DNA of 64,000 nucleotides from Streptomyces indicus (GTDB taxonomy: Bacteria > Actinomycetota > Actinomycetes > Streptomycetales > Streptomycetaceae). The position numbers and the translations under genes were made by a program. The notes beneath the pieces are model-generated. The model did not search any database, had not been told where the DNA came from, and saw only the letters and a program-made list of their open reading frames with translations. Below, piece after piece: positions 34,392 through 42,830 of this stretch. Every line of letters begins with the position of its first letter. Positions within the stretch are counted from its first letter, which is position 1. The stretch spans positions 111,511 through 175,510 of the forward strand of contig NZ_FNFF01000017.1 in assembly GCF_900100315.1 (NCBI RefSeq), given 5' to 3'.

Positions 34392-34496
34392 GAGCGAGGC
34401 ACTACGGTGAGCGGCCAAGAGGTCACAAGCAGCAACACGCGCAGGACCGCCGGTCGGTGACGACCGCACCCCAGCACAGCAACGCCGGGAGACACC

Positions 34497-35249
34497 TTGA
34501 GCGTTCCGAACCAGACCCCCCAGGAGCAGGCCGACCGGCTCCTCGGACGCGCCCTCAACTCCTTCGAGCTGCCCGACGAGTTGTTCCCCCTGCTCGAGAC
34601 GGCGCTCGCGCACGACGCCGCGCTGCACTCCGCCCAGCACAGCGCGGGGCTGCACCGCGAGATCCACCGCCACACCTGGCTGCTCGCCGACGGCAGCGCC
34701 CTCGTCCTGTGGGAGCTGGTGCACAATGCGACGGCGCGCCGCGAGGAGCAGCACGAGCTGTACACCGAGGCGGAAGAGGTGCACACGGCCGCGGCCCGGC
34801 TGCCCTTCCCCGCCGACCCCCAGCCGCGCCGCGAGGCCACCGAGGCGGTGGACCTGACACACGCGGACGAGCCGCTGCTCCTGGAGACGGTCCTGATGAT
34901 CGCGCCGACACCGCGCCGGGCCTACGGGCACTTCGCGCAGGAGGACGCCGCCGACCACGCCCGCCGGCTGCTGCGCCGCGCGGAGAACGCGGACCGGCCC
35001 GACGAGCGGACGGCCCGCCTGCTGCGGACGGCGGTGGCGCACCAGATCACCCAGGCGTTCGGGCGGCCGGGGCGTACGGAGGCGGGGTTCACGCTGTACG
35101 AGCACGCGTTCCTGCTCGCCGACGGGCAGGAGCTCAGCCTGTGGGAGGTGGAGCACACCGACTCACCGGACGGGCGCCACGTGTGCGAGGTGTACGAGGA
35201 GGAGGGTCGGGCCCGCGCGGTCATGGAGGGCCGGGGCGCGGCGCTCTGA
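34497..35249 (+). CDS. DUF6227-like protein (Streptomyces)
   Basis: A 250-residue soluble acidic protein built of two similar halves. Each half contains a segment resembling EHAFLLADGQELSLWEVEH: the first reads HRHTWLLADGSALVLWELVH (residues about 55-75), the second lies near 200-220, suggesting an internal duplication. I believe it belongs to the streptomycete DUF6227 family; function unknown. Start TTG 34497 has a weak GGGAG site. The 229-bp region upstream carries the promoter and palindrome candidates. Confidence 0.75.
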   Translation: MSVPNQTPQEQADRLLGRALNSFELPDELFPLLETALAHDAALHSAQHSAGLHREIHRHTWLLADGSALVLWELVHNATARREEQHELYTEAEEVHTAAARLPFPADPQPRREATEAVDLTHADEPLLLETVLMIAPTPRRAYGHFAQEDAADHARRLLRRAENADRPDERTARLLRTAVAHQITQAFGRPGRTEAGFTLYEHAFLLADGQELSLWEVEHTDSPDGRHVCEVYEEEGRARAVMEGRGAAL

Positions 35250-35298
35250 GCAGGGCCGGGCACGGCGCCCTTCAGCGACCGCGCCCCCGCACCGCTCG

Positions 35299-35571
35299 CT
35301 AGCGCTTGTCCGACAGCCGCCGCACCAGACCCGCGAACGCCGCGTGCTCCTCCTCCGTGAGGTCCACGCGCTCGATCGGATGCGGCACCGACTGCCGCGG
35401 GATGCCGTCGAGGTGGGCCGGGAGCGCGCCGGCGCGCTGTGCCTCGCGCCAGATCGCGATCTCGAAGCGGTCGCGGCGGAGCAGGCGCACCAGGCCGACG
35501 ACCCATGCGACGGTCGCGACGAGGAGCACCGCAAGGCCGATCTGCTGGATGGCCGAGATCTGATCGAACAT
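35299..35571 (-). CDS. Small single-pass membrane protein
   Basis: A 90-residue protein with one transmembrane helix (AVLLVATVAWVVGLVRLL, residues about 13-31). A basic cytoplasmic part and an acidic C-terminal helix (VDLTEEEHAAFAGLVRRLSDKR) follow. No family is recognised. It is convergent with the DUF6227-like gene. ATG 35571 is the only sensible start. Confidence 0.7.
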   Translation of the reverse strand: MFDQISAIQQIGLAVLLVATVAWVVGLVRLLRRDRFEIAIWREAQRAGALPAHLDGIPRQSVPHPIERVDLTEEEHAAFAGLVRRLSDKR

Positions 35572-35697
35572 GCGGGCCAGTGAACCTCACGGACGGGGCT
35601 TAGGACAGGGCCGGAAAGGGACTTTGGTCCCGAAGTGACGTATCTCGCAGAGCGGTGCCCACAGGGAGCAGGGCGGGATACATCGGGACATACGAAA

Positions 35698-35733
35698 GGG
35701 CCCCGGCCTTCCTCGTAGGGAAGTCCGGGGCCC
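35698..35733 (-). terminator. Terminator of the fructose operon
   Basis: GGGCCCCGG pairs with CCGGGGCCC, with an inner CTTCC/GGAAG stem. On the minus strand it is followed by TTTCGT. It lies 30 bp after the PTS gene stop. Confidence 0.8.
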
Positions 35734-35764
35734 TGTGGGGAGGTTCGGGCGCTCCGCCGGCTCC

Positions 35765-37825
35765 TCAGGCGGTGACCGTCTCCTTCACGGCGGCCGGTGC
35801 GGTCTCCGCCTGCGGCGCCGTTCCCTGTGCGGGTACGGCCGCAGGCTCCTGCTTCCGCATCCCCTTGAGCAGGACCACGAGCCCGGCCGACACACACGTA
35901 CCGGCGATGACCGCCACCAGGTAGAGCAGCGGCTGGCCGATCAGCGGCACCACGAAGATGCCGCCGTGCGGGGCCTGAAGCGTCGCGCCGAAGGCCATCG
36001 ACAGACCGCCGGTCACCGCGCCGCCCGCCATCGAGGCGGGGATGACGCGCAGCGGGTCGGCCGCCGCGAACGGGATCGCGCCCTCGGTGATGAAGGAGGC
36101 GCCGAGCACCCAGGCGGCCTTGCCGTTCTCGCGCTCGGTCTTGGTGAAGAGCTTGCCGCGCACCGTCGTGGCCAGCGCCATCGCGAGCGGCGGGACCATG
36201 CCGGCGCCCATGACGGCGGCCATGACCTTGAGGTTGCCGTCGGTGGCGTTCGCACCGAGGCCGCCGATCGCGAAGGCGTACGCGACCTTGTTGAGCGGGC
36301 CGCCGAGGTCGAAGCACATCATCAGGCCGAGGATGACGCCGAGGATGATCGCGTTGGAGCCGTCGAGGGACTTGAGCCAGTCGGTCAGGGCGCCCTGGAG
36401 CGAGGCGATCGGCTCGCCGACCACCAGGAACATCAGGAAGCCGACCACCGCCGAGGAGATCAGCGGGATCACGACCACCGGCATGATGCCGCGCAGGACA
36501 GCCGGGATCCTGGCCTTCTGGATCGCCATCACCGTGGCGCCCGCGATCAGACCGGCCGCGAGTCCGCCGAGGAAGCCGGCGTTGATGGTGACGGCCACCG
36601 CGCCGCCGACGAATCCGGGCACGAGACCGGGCCGGTCCGCCATGCCGTACGCGATGTAACCGGCGAGCACCGGCACGAGGAATCCGAAGGCGAGCCCGCC
36701 GACCTGGAAGAACAGCGCGGCCCAGCTGGCCGCCTCGGTCCACACGAAGTGCTCGACGACCGACTTGGCATCGCTGATCTCGTAGCCGCCGATCGCGAAG
36801 CCGAGGGCGATCAGCAGACCGCCGGCCGCGACGAACGGCACCATGTAACTCACGCCGGACATCAGCCACTTGCGCAGCTTGGTGCCGTAGCCGTCGCCCG
36901 CGTCGCCGGCCGCTTCCACGGGCGTCGGCGCCCCGGAGGAGACCTCGCCGCGGGCGGCCTTCTCGCGGACCTCGGCGATGAGTTCGGCGGGACGGTTGAT
37001 GCCCGCCTTCACCCCCACGTCGACGGTGGGCTTTCCGGCGAAGCGGTCCTTGTCGCGTACGGGGACGTCGTGCGCGAAGATCACCGCGTCCGCGCCCGCG
37101 ATCACGGTCGGGTCGAGCCGTGTGAAGCCCGCGGAGCCCTGCGTCTCGACGACGAGCTCGACGCCCGCCGCACGGCCGGCGTTCTCCAGGGACTCGGCGG
37201 CCATGTAGGTGTGCGCGATGCCGGTGGGGCAGGAGGTGACGGCGACGATCCTGAAGGGCGCCTCGGCGGCGGGAGCTTCAGGTGCGGCGGCGGGGGCCTT
37301 GTGCTGCTGCGGCTCGGGGGCCGCTTCCGGTGCGGGAAGGTGTGCCGTATCCGATACGGGAGAGTCCGCCGTATCCGATACGGGCGCCTCTCCCCGTATC
37401 AGCGCAGCGGCCTGACCCGCGTCCTGGACCGCCCGCAGCGCGCCCGTGAACTCCGTGTCCATCAGCTGGCGTGCGAGCGAGGAGAGGATCGTGAGGTGGT
37501 CCTCGTCGGCGCCCGCGGGCGCGGCGATCAGGAAGATCAGGTCGGCGGGGCCGTCGGGCGCGCCGAAGTCGATGCCCTGCCGGGACCGGCCGAACGCCAA
37601 CGTGGGCTCGGTGACATGGGCGCTGCGGCAGTGCGGGATGCCGATGCCGCCGTCGAGGCCGGTGGGCATCTGCGCCTCGCGTGCGGCGACATCGGCGAGG
37701 AACCCGTCGAGGTCGGTGACGCGCCCGAGCGCCACCATCCGCTCGGCGAGCGACCGCGCGGCGGCTTCCTTGGTCTCGGCGGACAGGTCGAGGTCGACCA
37801 GTTCCGCGGTGATCATCTCGCTCAT
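35765..37825 (-). CDS. fruA: PTS fructose transporter subunit IIABC
   Basis: Phosphotransferase permease that imports fructose as fructose-1-phosphate. Fused domains in order: EIIA (residues 1-145, phospho-His65 in GIGIPHCRSAH), a Pro/Ala linker (about 145-190), EIIB (phospho-Cys199 in AVTSCPTGIAHTYMAAE), then a membrane EIIC domain (about 330-670) with MCFDLGGPLNKVAYAF and TEGAIPFAA. ATG 37825 has AAAGGAG six bases upstream; an earlier in-frame ATG at 37846 lacks a site. It follows the 1-phosphofructokinase gene by 202 bp. Twin palindromic repeats sit in the linker-coding DNA. Confidence 0.95.
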   Translation of the reverse strand: MSEMITAELVDLDLSAETKEAAARSLAERMVALGRVTDLDGFLADVAAREAQMPTGLDGGIGIPHCRSAHVTEPTLAFGRSRQGIDFGAPDGPADLIFLIAAPAGADEDHLTILSSLARQLMDTEFTGALRAVQDAGQAAALIRGEAPVSDTADSPVSDTAHLPAPEAAPEPQQHKAPAAAPEAPAAEAPFRIVAVTSCPTGIAHTYMAAESLENAGRAAGVELVVETQGSAGFTRLDPTVIAGADAVIFAHDVPVRDKDRFAGKPTVDVGVKAGINRPAELIAEVREKAARGEVSSGAPTPVEAAGDAGDGYGTKLRKWLMSGVSYMVPFVAAGGLLIALGFAIGGYEISDAKSVVEHFVWTEAASWAALFFQVGGLAFGFLVPVLAGYIAYGMADRPGLVPGFVGGAVAVTINAGFLGGLAAGLIAGATVMAIQKARIPAVLRGIMPVVVIPLISSAVVGFLMFLVVGEPIASLQGALTDWLKSLDGSNAIILGVILGLMMCFDLGGPLNKVAYAFAIGGLGANATDGNLKVMAAVMGAGMVPPLAMALATTVRGKLFTKTERENGKAAWVLGASFITEGAIPFAAADPLRVIPASMAGGAVTGGLSMAFGATLQAPHGGIFVVPLIGQPLLYLVAVIAGTCVSAGLVVLLKGMRKQEPAAVPAQGTAPQAETAPAAVKETVTA
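37345..37400. repeat. 24-bp repeat of a 15-bp palindrome inside the PTS gene
   Basis: CCGTATC-C-GATACGG occurs at 37345-37359 and 37369-37383, with a half copy (CCGTATC) at about 37394-37400. It encodes the PVSDT-type repeats of the EIIA-EIIB linker and looks like a duplicated operator or structural element. Confidence 0.65.
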
Positions 37826-38027
37826 CGCGGGCTCCTTTGCTCGCATATGGGGGACAGCTGTGGGGAGTTGAGGGGGACGGCGCGGTGGGGGCGGCGCGGT
37901 AAGGGGCGTTCGCGGGGGATGTCAGTGGGGGTCGATAGGCTTCTTTCAAGGGCTCGGCCCCCGGGTGGGCGGGGTACGTTCAGTTGGGCGCGCGGCCCCC
38001 TCACCCGGGCGATACAGCCCACCCCCC

Positions 38028-38975
38028 TCATGCCGCAGGCTCCGTCAGTGCGCGGTCCAGCGGCACCTCCGCGACCACCCGCACCGCCGCCGGGTCCAGG
38101 TCTCCGGGCGTCGGCATCACGCTGCCCGGCAGCTGGACGGCCGCCGCTCCATGGGCGACGGCGGAGGCGAGGGCTTCGGGGCCCGTGCCGCCCGCGATCA
38201 GGAAGCCGGAGAGCGAGGCGTCGCCCGCGCCGACGTTGCTGCGCACCGTCTCGACGGGCGCGCTCGCGAAGTACGCGCCGCTGTCGTCCACGAGCAGCTG
38301 CCCGTCGGCGCCGAGCGAGGCGAGCACGGCCCGCGCGCCCAGCGCGCGCAGTTCCTCGGCGGCCTTCACCGCGTCGCCGACCGTGTGCAGGGGTCGGCCG
38401 ACGGCCTCGGCGAGCTCCTCGACGTTCGGCTTGACGACGTCCGGCTGCTCGCGCAGCGCGGCGAGCAGCGACGGGCCTGAGGTGTCCAGGGCGATCCGTG
38501 CGCCGGCCGCGTGGGCGGTGGCCACCAACTCGGCGTACCACGACGGCTGAAGGCCGCGCGGCAGGCTGCCGCAGCAGGCGATCCAGTCCGCGCCCGCGGA
38601 CTGGATGCGCACCTCGGTGAGCAGCGACGCGGCCTCGTCGGCGGAGAGTTCGGGACCGGCCGCGTTGATCTTCGTGAGGGTGCCGTCGGGTTCGGCGAGC
38701 GCGATGTTGGACCGGGTCGCGCCGGCGACCTCCACCGGCGCCACCTCGATGCCCTGCTCGCCGAGCAGCTCGGCGACCAGCGCGCCGGGGGCCCCGCCGA
38801 GCGGGAGCACGGCGACGGTGTGGCGGCCGGCGGCGGCCACGGCACGCGAGACGTTGACGCCCTTGCCGCCCGGGTCCATCCGGTCGCCGGAGGCCCGGTT
38901 GACCTCGCCGCGCTCCAGGGCGGGCACTTCGTAGGTGCGGTCGAGGGAGGGGTTGGGGGTGACGGTGAGGATCAT
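38028..38975 (-). CDS. pfkB: 1-phosphofructokinase (PfkB family)
   Basis: Phosphorylates fructose-1-phosphate, the product of the neighbouring PTS, to fructose-1,6-bisphosphate. A 315-residue PfkB-family sugar kinase opening with ILTVTPNPSLDRTYEV, with signature 1 at DPGGKGVNVSRAVAAAG and the catalytic Asp in NVGAGDASLSGFL. The N-terminal TPNPSLD is typical of FruK/LacC. It lies between the DeoR regulator (70 bp upstream) and the PTS gene, all on the same strand. Confidence 0.93.
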   Translation of the reverse strand: MILTVTPNPSLDRTYEVPALERGEVNRASGDRMDPGGKGVNVSRAVAAAGRHTVAVLPLGGAPGALVAELLGEQGIEVAPVEVAGATRSNIALAEPDGTLTKINAAGPELSADEAASLLTEVRIQSAGADWIACCGSLPRGLQPSWYAELVATAHAAGARIALDTSGPSLLAALREQPDVVKPNVEELAEAVGRPLHTVGDAVKAAEELRALGARAVLASLGADGQLLVDDSGAYFASAPVETVRSNVGAGDASLSGFLIAGGTGPEALASAVAHGAAAVQLPGSVMPTPGDLDPAAVRVVAEVPLDRALTEPAA

Positions 38976-39045
38976 GCGGACCGCTTCCAGGTGGTACGTG
39001 GGGGATTCGGGTGGGGGCGGCTCAAGGACGGGGCGCCCTGTCGGG

Positions 39046-39807
39046 TCAGACGCGCCGGACTTCGACTCCGGCCTTCTCCATGGCCTGGGCGTCCGCGTCG
39101 GAGAGCCCGGTGTCGGTGATCAGCAGGTCGATGTCGCTCAGCGAGCCGAAACGCGCGAAGTGCTCCTCGCCGCACTTGGCCGAGTCCGCCAGCAGCACCA
39201 CGCGGCGGGCCGCGGCGACGGCGGCGCGCTTCACGGCGGCCTCGGCGAGGTCGGGGGTGGTCAGGCCGTGGTCGGCGGAGAAGCCGTTGGCGGCGAGGAA
39301 GACGACGTCGGCACGGACCTCGCCGTAGGCCCGCAGCGCCCAGGCGTCCACGGCCGCGCGCGTACGGTGCCGGACCCGGCCGCCGATGAGGTGGAGCTGG
39401 ATGCCGGGGTGGTCGGCGAGGCGGGCCGCGGTGGGCAGCGAGTGGGTGACGACGGTGAGCGAGGACTCGAGCGGCAGTCCGGCGGCGAGCCGGGCCACGG
39501 TGGAACCGGCGTCGAGGATCACGCTGCCGTCGGCGGGCAGTTCGGCGAGGGCGGCCCGCGCGATGCGGTCCTTCTCGTCGGCGGCGGTGGACTCGCGCTC
39601 GGCGAGGTCGGGCTCGAAGTCGAGGCGTCCGGCCGGTATCGCTCCCCCGTGGACGCGGCGGACGAGGCCGGCGCGGTCGAGTGCCTTGAGGTCGCGCCGT
39701 ACGGTCTCGGCGGTGACCTGGAACTCCTCGGCGAGCGAGAGCACGTCGACGCGGCCGCTCTCGCGGGCGATCCGCAGGATCTCCTGCTGGCGCTCCGGTG
39801 CGTACAT
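39046..39807 (-). CDS. DeoR family regulator of the fructose operon
   Basis: A 253-residue DeoR/GlpR-type repressor. The N-terminal winged helix is RQQEILRIARESGRVDVLSLAEEFQVTAETVRRDLKAL, followed by VHGGAIP. The C-terminal sugar-phosphate sensor has DAGSTVARLA, TVVTHS and ADSAKCGEEHFARFG. It is the first gene of the fructose operon, so it is probably autoregulated with fructose-1-phosphate as inducer (inferred from the family). Start ATG 39807. Repeated GTTCGGGCAC boxes upstream are its likely operator. Confidence 0.93.
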   Translation of the reverse strand: MYAPERQQEILRIARESGRVDVLSLAEEFQVTAETVRRDLKALDRAGLVRRVHGGAIPAGRLDFEPDLAERESTAADEKDRIARAALAELPADGSVILDAGSTVARLAAGLPLESSLTVVTHSLPTAARLADHPGIQLHLIGGRVRHRTRAAVDAWALRAYGEVRADVVFLAANGFSADHGLTTPDLAEAAVKRAAVAAARRVVLLADSAKCGEEHFARFGSLSDIDLLITDTGLSDADAQAMEKAGVEVRRV

Positions 39808-39826
39808 GTGGGTTCAGCTCCGCTTC

Positions 39827-39906
39827 GTGCCCGAGTGTGTGGGTTCTTTGTCAGCGTACGGGTGCCACGCCCCGTAAGTAAACAGGTTCGGGCACCGTTC
39901 GGGCAC
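39827..39906. promoter_or_regulatory. Operator candidate for the fructose operon regulator
   Basis: GTTCGGGCAC occurs twice as a direct repeat with 11-bp period (39886-39895 and 39897-39906). Its core appears inverted (GTGCCCGA) at 39827-39834. All lie within 100 bp upstream of the regulator start. DeoR-family proteins often bind repeated boxes spaced by one helical turn. Confidence 0.55.
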
Positions 39907-40051
39907 AAACAGACTTTGGTCCTGCTGGGTGGGCGCCTGCGGCGGGCCTTTCTCCCCGCCCCGCCCCTTCCCGAAACCGGGGCTCCGCCCCGGACCCCGC
40001 ATCCGACCTGCGGCCGGATCGCCTCAAACGCCGGCGGGGCTGAATACACAC

Positions 40052-40085
40052 CGACGCCCCCGCACCAACAGGTACGGGGGCGTCG
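40052..40085 (-). terminator. Hairpin terminator after the DHA2 pump gene
   Basis: CGACGCCCCCG pairs perfectly with CGGGGGCGTCG around a 12-base loop, 17 bp beyond the stop of the minus-strand pump gene. Confidence 0.75.
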
Positions 40086-40102
40086 AGGCGGGAGCGCGGA
40101 GG

Positions 40103-41668
40103 TCAGTGCACCAGCACCGGCTCCTCGTCGTCGTCCGCCGCCTTGCCCTCGGCCGGGGCGGCGTCGGACGGGGGCTCGTCCGCCCCGCCCTCCAGGTGCT
40201 GCTTCGGACGCTTCGGCAGCGCGAACATCACCAGGAAGATCGCGCCGAGCACCGCGGCCACGTACTTCAGGGCGTGCTGGAACGCGGCCACGATCTCCGG
40301 GGCCAGCTGCTGCGGGGTCGCGTGGTCGGAGAGCTGGCCGAAGAAGACCACCGAGACCAGACCGAGGCCCAGCGCATTGCCCATCTGCATCGTCGTGTTG
40401 ATCAGGCCCGAGGCCGAACCGGCGTGCTCACGCGGCACCTCGGACAGGACGGCGTCGGTCAGCGGGGCCACGATCAGGCCCATGCCCACGCCCATCACGA
40501 CCAGCGGGAGCGCCATCTGCCAGGCGGTGATGGTCATGCCGTAGCGGTCGGCCTCCCAGATGTAGAGGAGCACACCGACGACCATCGTGAGCGCGCCCGC
40601 CTGGAGGACCTTGCGGCCGAAGACCGGGACCAGCTTCTGCACCGAGATGCCGGCCGCGAAGGAGACGGCGATGGAGAACGGGATGCCGGTCAGGCCCGCC
40701 TTCAGGACGCTCCAGCCGAGGCCGGTCTGCATGTAGAGGGTCCACACCAGGAAGAAGATGCCCATGACCAGGCCGAAGGTCAGCTGCACCGCGATACCGG
40801 CCGCGAAGCTCTTCACCTTGAACAGCGGCAGCTCGATCAGCGGCGAGCCGTCCTTCTTCGCCTTGTAGCGCTCGTACGCGACGAGGAGCCCGAAGACCGG
40901 GAGCGAGCCGGCCATCATGAGGTGGCCCCACAGCGGCCAGTCCAGCTCGTGGCCGCGGGTCAGCGGGTAGATCAGCATCAGCAGGGCGGCGACGACGATG
41001 ACCACGCCGACGAGGTCCAGCTTGAGCGCCTTGGGGGCCTTGGACTCGCTGATGAACTTGCGGCCGAGGATCAGGGCCGCGATGCCCACCGGCAGGTTGA
41101 TCAGGAAGATCGGGCGCCACTCCAGACCGAACAGGTTCCACTCGGTGAGCAGCGCGCCGAGCAGCGGGCCGGTCACCGCGCCGAGTCCGACGATTGCGCC
41201 GAAGAGGCCGAAGACCTTGCCTCGCTCGTGCGCCGGGAAGGTGGCGTGCACGATCGAGAGCACCTGCGGCACCATCAGCGCGGCCGTGGCGCCCTGGAGG
41301 ATGCGCGAGGCGACCAGCATGTCGGGGTTGACCGCGAATCCGCACAGCGCCGAGGCCAGGGTGAAGCCCGCGATGCCGATGAGGAAGAGCCGCTTGCGGC
41401 CGTAGATGTCACCGAGGCGTCCGCCGGTGATGAGGCCGGCCGCGAAGGCCAGCGCGTATCCCGCGGTGATCCACTGGATGTGGCTGGGGCTCGCGCCCTC
41501 GTCCCGCGTGATGGTGGGGATCGCGACGTTCACGATCGTCACGTCCACCAGGTCCATGAACGACGCGGTCATCACGATCGCCAGGGCGATCCACCGCCGC
41601 CGGTCGGCCCCGTCCTGGCCTTCCCGGCCTTGGGCTATGCCCTGCGCGCTGCTGCTTGTCTTCTTCAT
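40103..41668 (-). CDS. DHA2 family MFS drug transporter
   Basis: A 521-residue 14-helix proton-driven exporter of the DHA2/EmrB-QacA type. Visible motifs are VDVTIVNVAIPTI in helix 1, GGRLGDIYGRKRLFLIG (motif A) and the GAVTGPLLGALL motif C region. The C-terminus is an acidic tail. ATG 41668 was chosen; an ATG seven codons upstream (41689) overlaps the promoter-like TAACGT. It is divergent from a WYL regulator 63 bp away, with a perfect palindrome between them, so the regulator probably controls it. Confidence 0.92.
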   Translation of the reverse strand: MKKTSSSAQGIAQGREGQDGADRRRWIALAIVMTASFMDLVDVTIVNVAIPTITRDEGASPSHIQWITAGYALAFAAGLITGGRLGDIYGRKRLFLIGIAGFTLASALCGFAVNPDMLVASRILQGATAALMVPQVLSIVHATFPAHERGKVFGLFGAIVGLGAVTGPLLGALLTEWNLFGLEWRPIFLINLPVGIAALILGRKFISESKAPKALKLDLVGVVIVVAALLMLIYPLTRGHELDWPLWGHLMMAGSLPVFGLLVAYERYKAKKDGSPLIELPLFKVKSFAAGIAVQLTFGLVMGIFFLVWTLYMQTGLGWSVLKAGLTGIPFSIAVSFAAGISVQKLVPVFGRKVLQAGALTMVVGVLLYIWEADRYGMTITAWQMALPLVVMGVGMGLIVAPLTDAVLSEVPREHAGSASGLINTTMQMGNALGLGLVSVVFFGQLSDHATPQQLAPEIVAAFQHALKYVAAVLGAIFLVMFALPKRPKQHLEGGADEPPSDAAPAEGKAADDDEEPVLVH

Positions 41669-41710
41669 GGGAAGTACGTTAGACGTCATGTAGGACAGGT
41701 CACGACCTAA

Positions 41711-41727
41711 TTGAGGAGCATCCTCAA
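41711..41727. promoter_or_regulatory. Inverted repeat between the WYL regulator and DHA2 pump
   Basis: TTGAGGA-GCA-TCCTCAA is a perfect 7-bp dyad that contains the regulator ribosome site (GAGGAG), five bases before ATG 41732. A protein bound here would block translation or initiation of the regulator gene. Confidence 0.55.
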
Positions 41728-41731
41728 ATCC

Positions 41732-42706
41732 ATGACGACCGACACTCCCGCACGACTGCTGCAGCTTCTGTCGCTCCTGCAGACGCCACGCGAGTGGCCA
41801 GGCAGTGAGCTCGCCGAGCGCCTCCAGGTCTCCGGGCGGACCATCCGCCGCGACGTGGACCGGCTGCGCGACCTCGGCTACCCGGTGCAGGCGACGATGG
41901 GGGCCGAGGGAGGCTATCGCCTCGTCGCCGGCAAGGCGCTGCCGCCCCTCGTCCTGGACGACGAGGAGGCCGTGGCCATCGCGGTCGGCCTGCGCGCGGG
42001 CGCGGGCCACGCGGTCGAGGGCATCGAGGAGGCCTCCGTACGCGCCCTCGCCAAGCTCGAACAGGTCCTGCCCTCGCGCCTGCGCCACCGCGTCAAGTCG
42101 CTTCAGTCCGCGACGAGTTCACTCGTGTACGACCGGGGCGGCGACGGAGCGGTGATCGCACCGGAGACCCTGACGGTCCTCGCCTCGGCCACGTCCGGGC
42201 ACGAGCGGCTGCGTTTCTCGTACGAGGCGGGGGACGGCGCCCGGACCCGGCGCCTGACGGAGCCGTACCGGCTCGTCTCGGCAGGCCGGCGCTGGTATCT
42301 GATCGCGTACGACATCGACCGGGACGACTGGCGGACCTTCCGGGTGGACCGGGTCAGCGATCCGTTCGCGACGGGGGCGCGGTTCGCGCCGCGCGAGGTG
42401 CCGACGGGGGACGCGGCGGAGTTCATGCGGGCGACGGTGTGGCGGGGTGCGCCCACCTTCGAGGTCGACGTGACCTTCCGGGCCCCTGCCGCGGAGGTCG
42501 CCCGCCGGCTGCCCCCGTCCTTCGGCGCCCCGGAGGCGACCGGGGCGGACAGCTGCCGGCTGCGCGCCACCGTGCAGGACTCCCTGGAGTGGGTGGCGAT
42601 GCGGCTCGCGCTCCTGGGGCCGGACTTCACGGTGCACGGCCCCTCCGAACTGGCCGAGCACGTGGCCCGGTTGGGCAGCAGGCTGACGCGGGCGGCGGCC
42701 GGATAG
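41732..42706 (+). CDS. WYL domain (YafY-type) transcriptional regulator
   Basis: A 324-residue regulator. The N-terminal winged helix is PARLLQLLSLLQTPREWPGSELAERLQVSGRTIRRDVDRLRDLGYPV, followed by the WYL sensor domain (LTEPYRLVSAGRRWYLIAYDIDRDDWRTFRVDRV, with RRWYLIAY as the WYL core) and a WCX C-terminal extension. WYL domains bind nucleic acid or nucleotide ligands. The divergent DHA2 pump is the obvious target. Start ATG 41732; an in-frame TTG at 41711 lies inside the palindrome. Confidence 0.93.
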   Translation: MTTDTPARLLQLLSLLQTPREWPGSELAERLQVSGRTIRRDVDRLRDLGYPVQATMGAEGGYRLVAGKALPPLVLDDEEAVAIAVGLRAGAGHAVEGIEEASVRALAKLEQVLPSRLRHRVKSLQSATSSLVYDRGGDGAVIAPETLTVLASATSGHERLRFSYEAGDGARTRRLTEPYRLVSAGRRWYLIAYDIDRDDWRTFRVDRVSDPFATGARFAPREVPTGDAAEFMRATVWRGAPTFEVDVTFRAPAAEVARRLPPSFGAPEATGADSCRLRATVQDSLEWVAMRLALLGPDFTVHGPSELAEHVARLGSRLTRAAAG

Positions 42707-42758
42707 GGCGGAGAGCAGGGACGGGGCCGGGAGGGTCGGGGCGCTCGGCGGACACAAC

Positions 42759-42797
42759 GAGCCCCCGGCGCCAGGGGGGGGTGGGCGCCGGGGGCTC
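42759..42797. terminator. Bidirectional terminator between WYL regulator and hrdD
   Basis: GAGCCCCCGGCGCC pairs with GGCGCCGGGGGCTC, a perfect 14-bp stem with an 11-base G-rich loop, between two convergent genes. Confidence 0.85.
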
Positions 42798-42830
42798 GGT
42801 CTCGGGGGCGGTCGGGGTGACCGCCGTGGG

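Noticed and set aside
31598..34840. A 1080-codon open frame on the minus strand
   Set aside because: Antisense to the LtrA, P1 peptidase and DUF6227-like genes; repetitive Arg/Gly/Pro composition with no recognisable domain.
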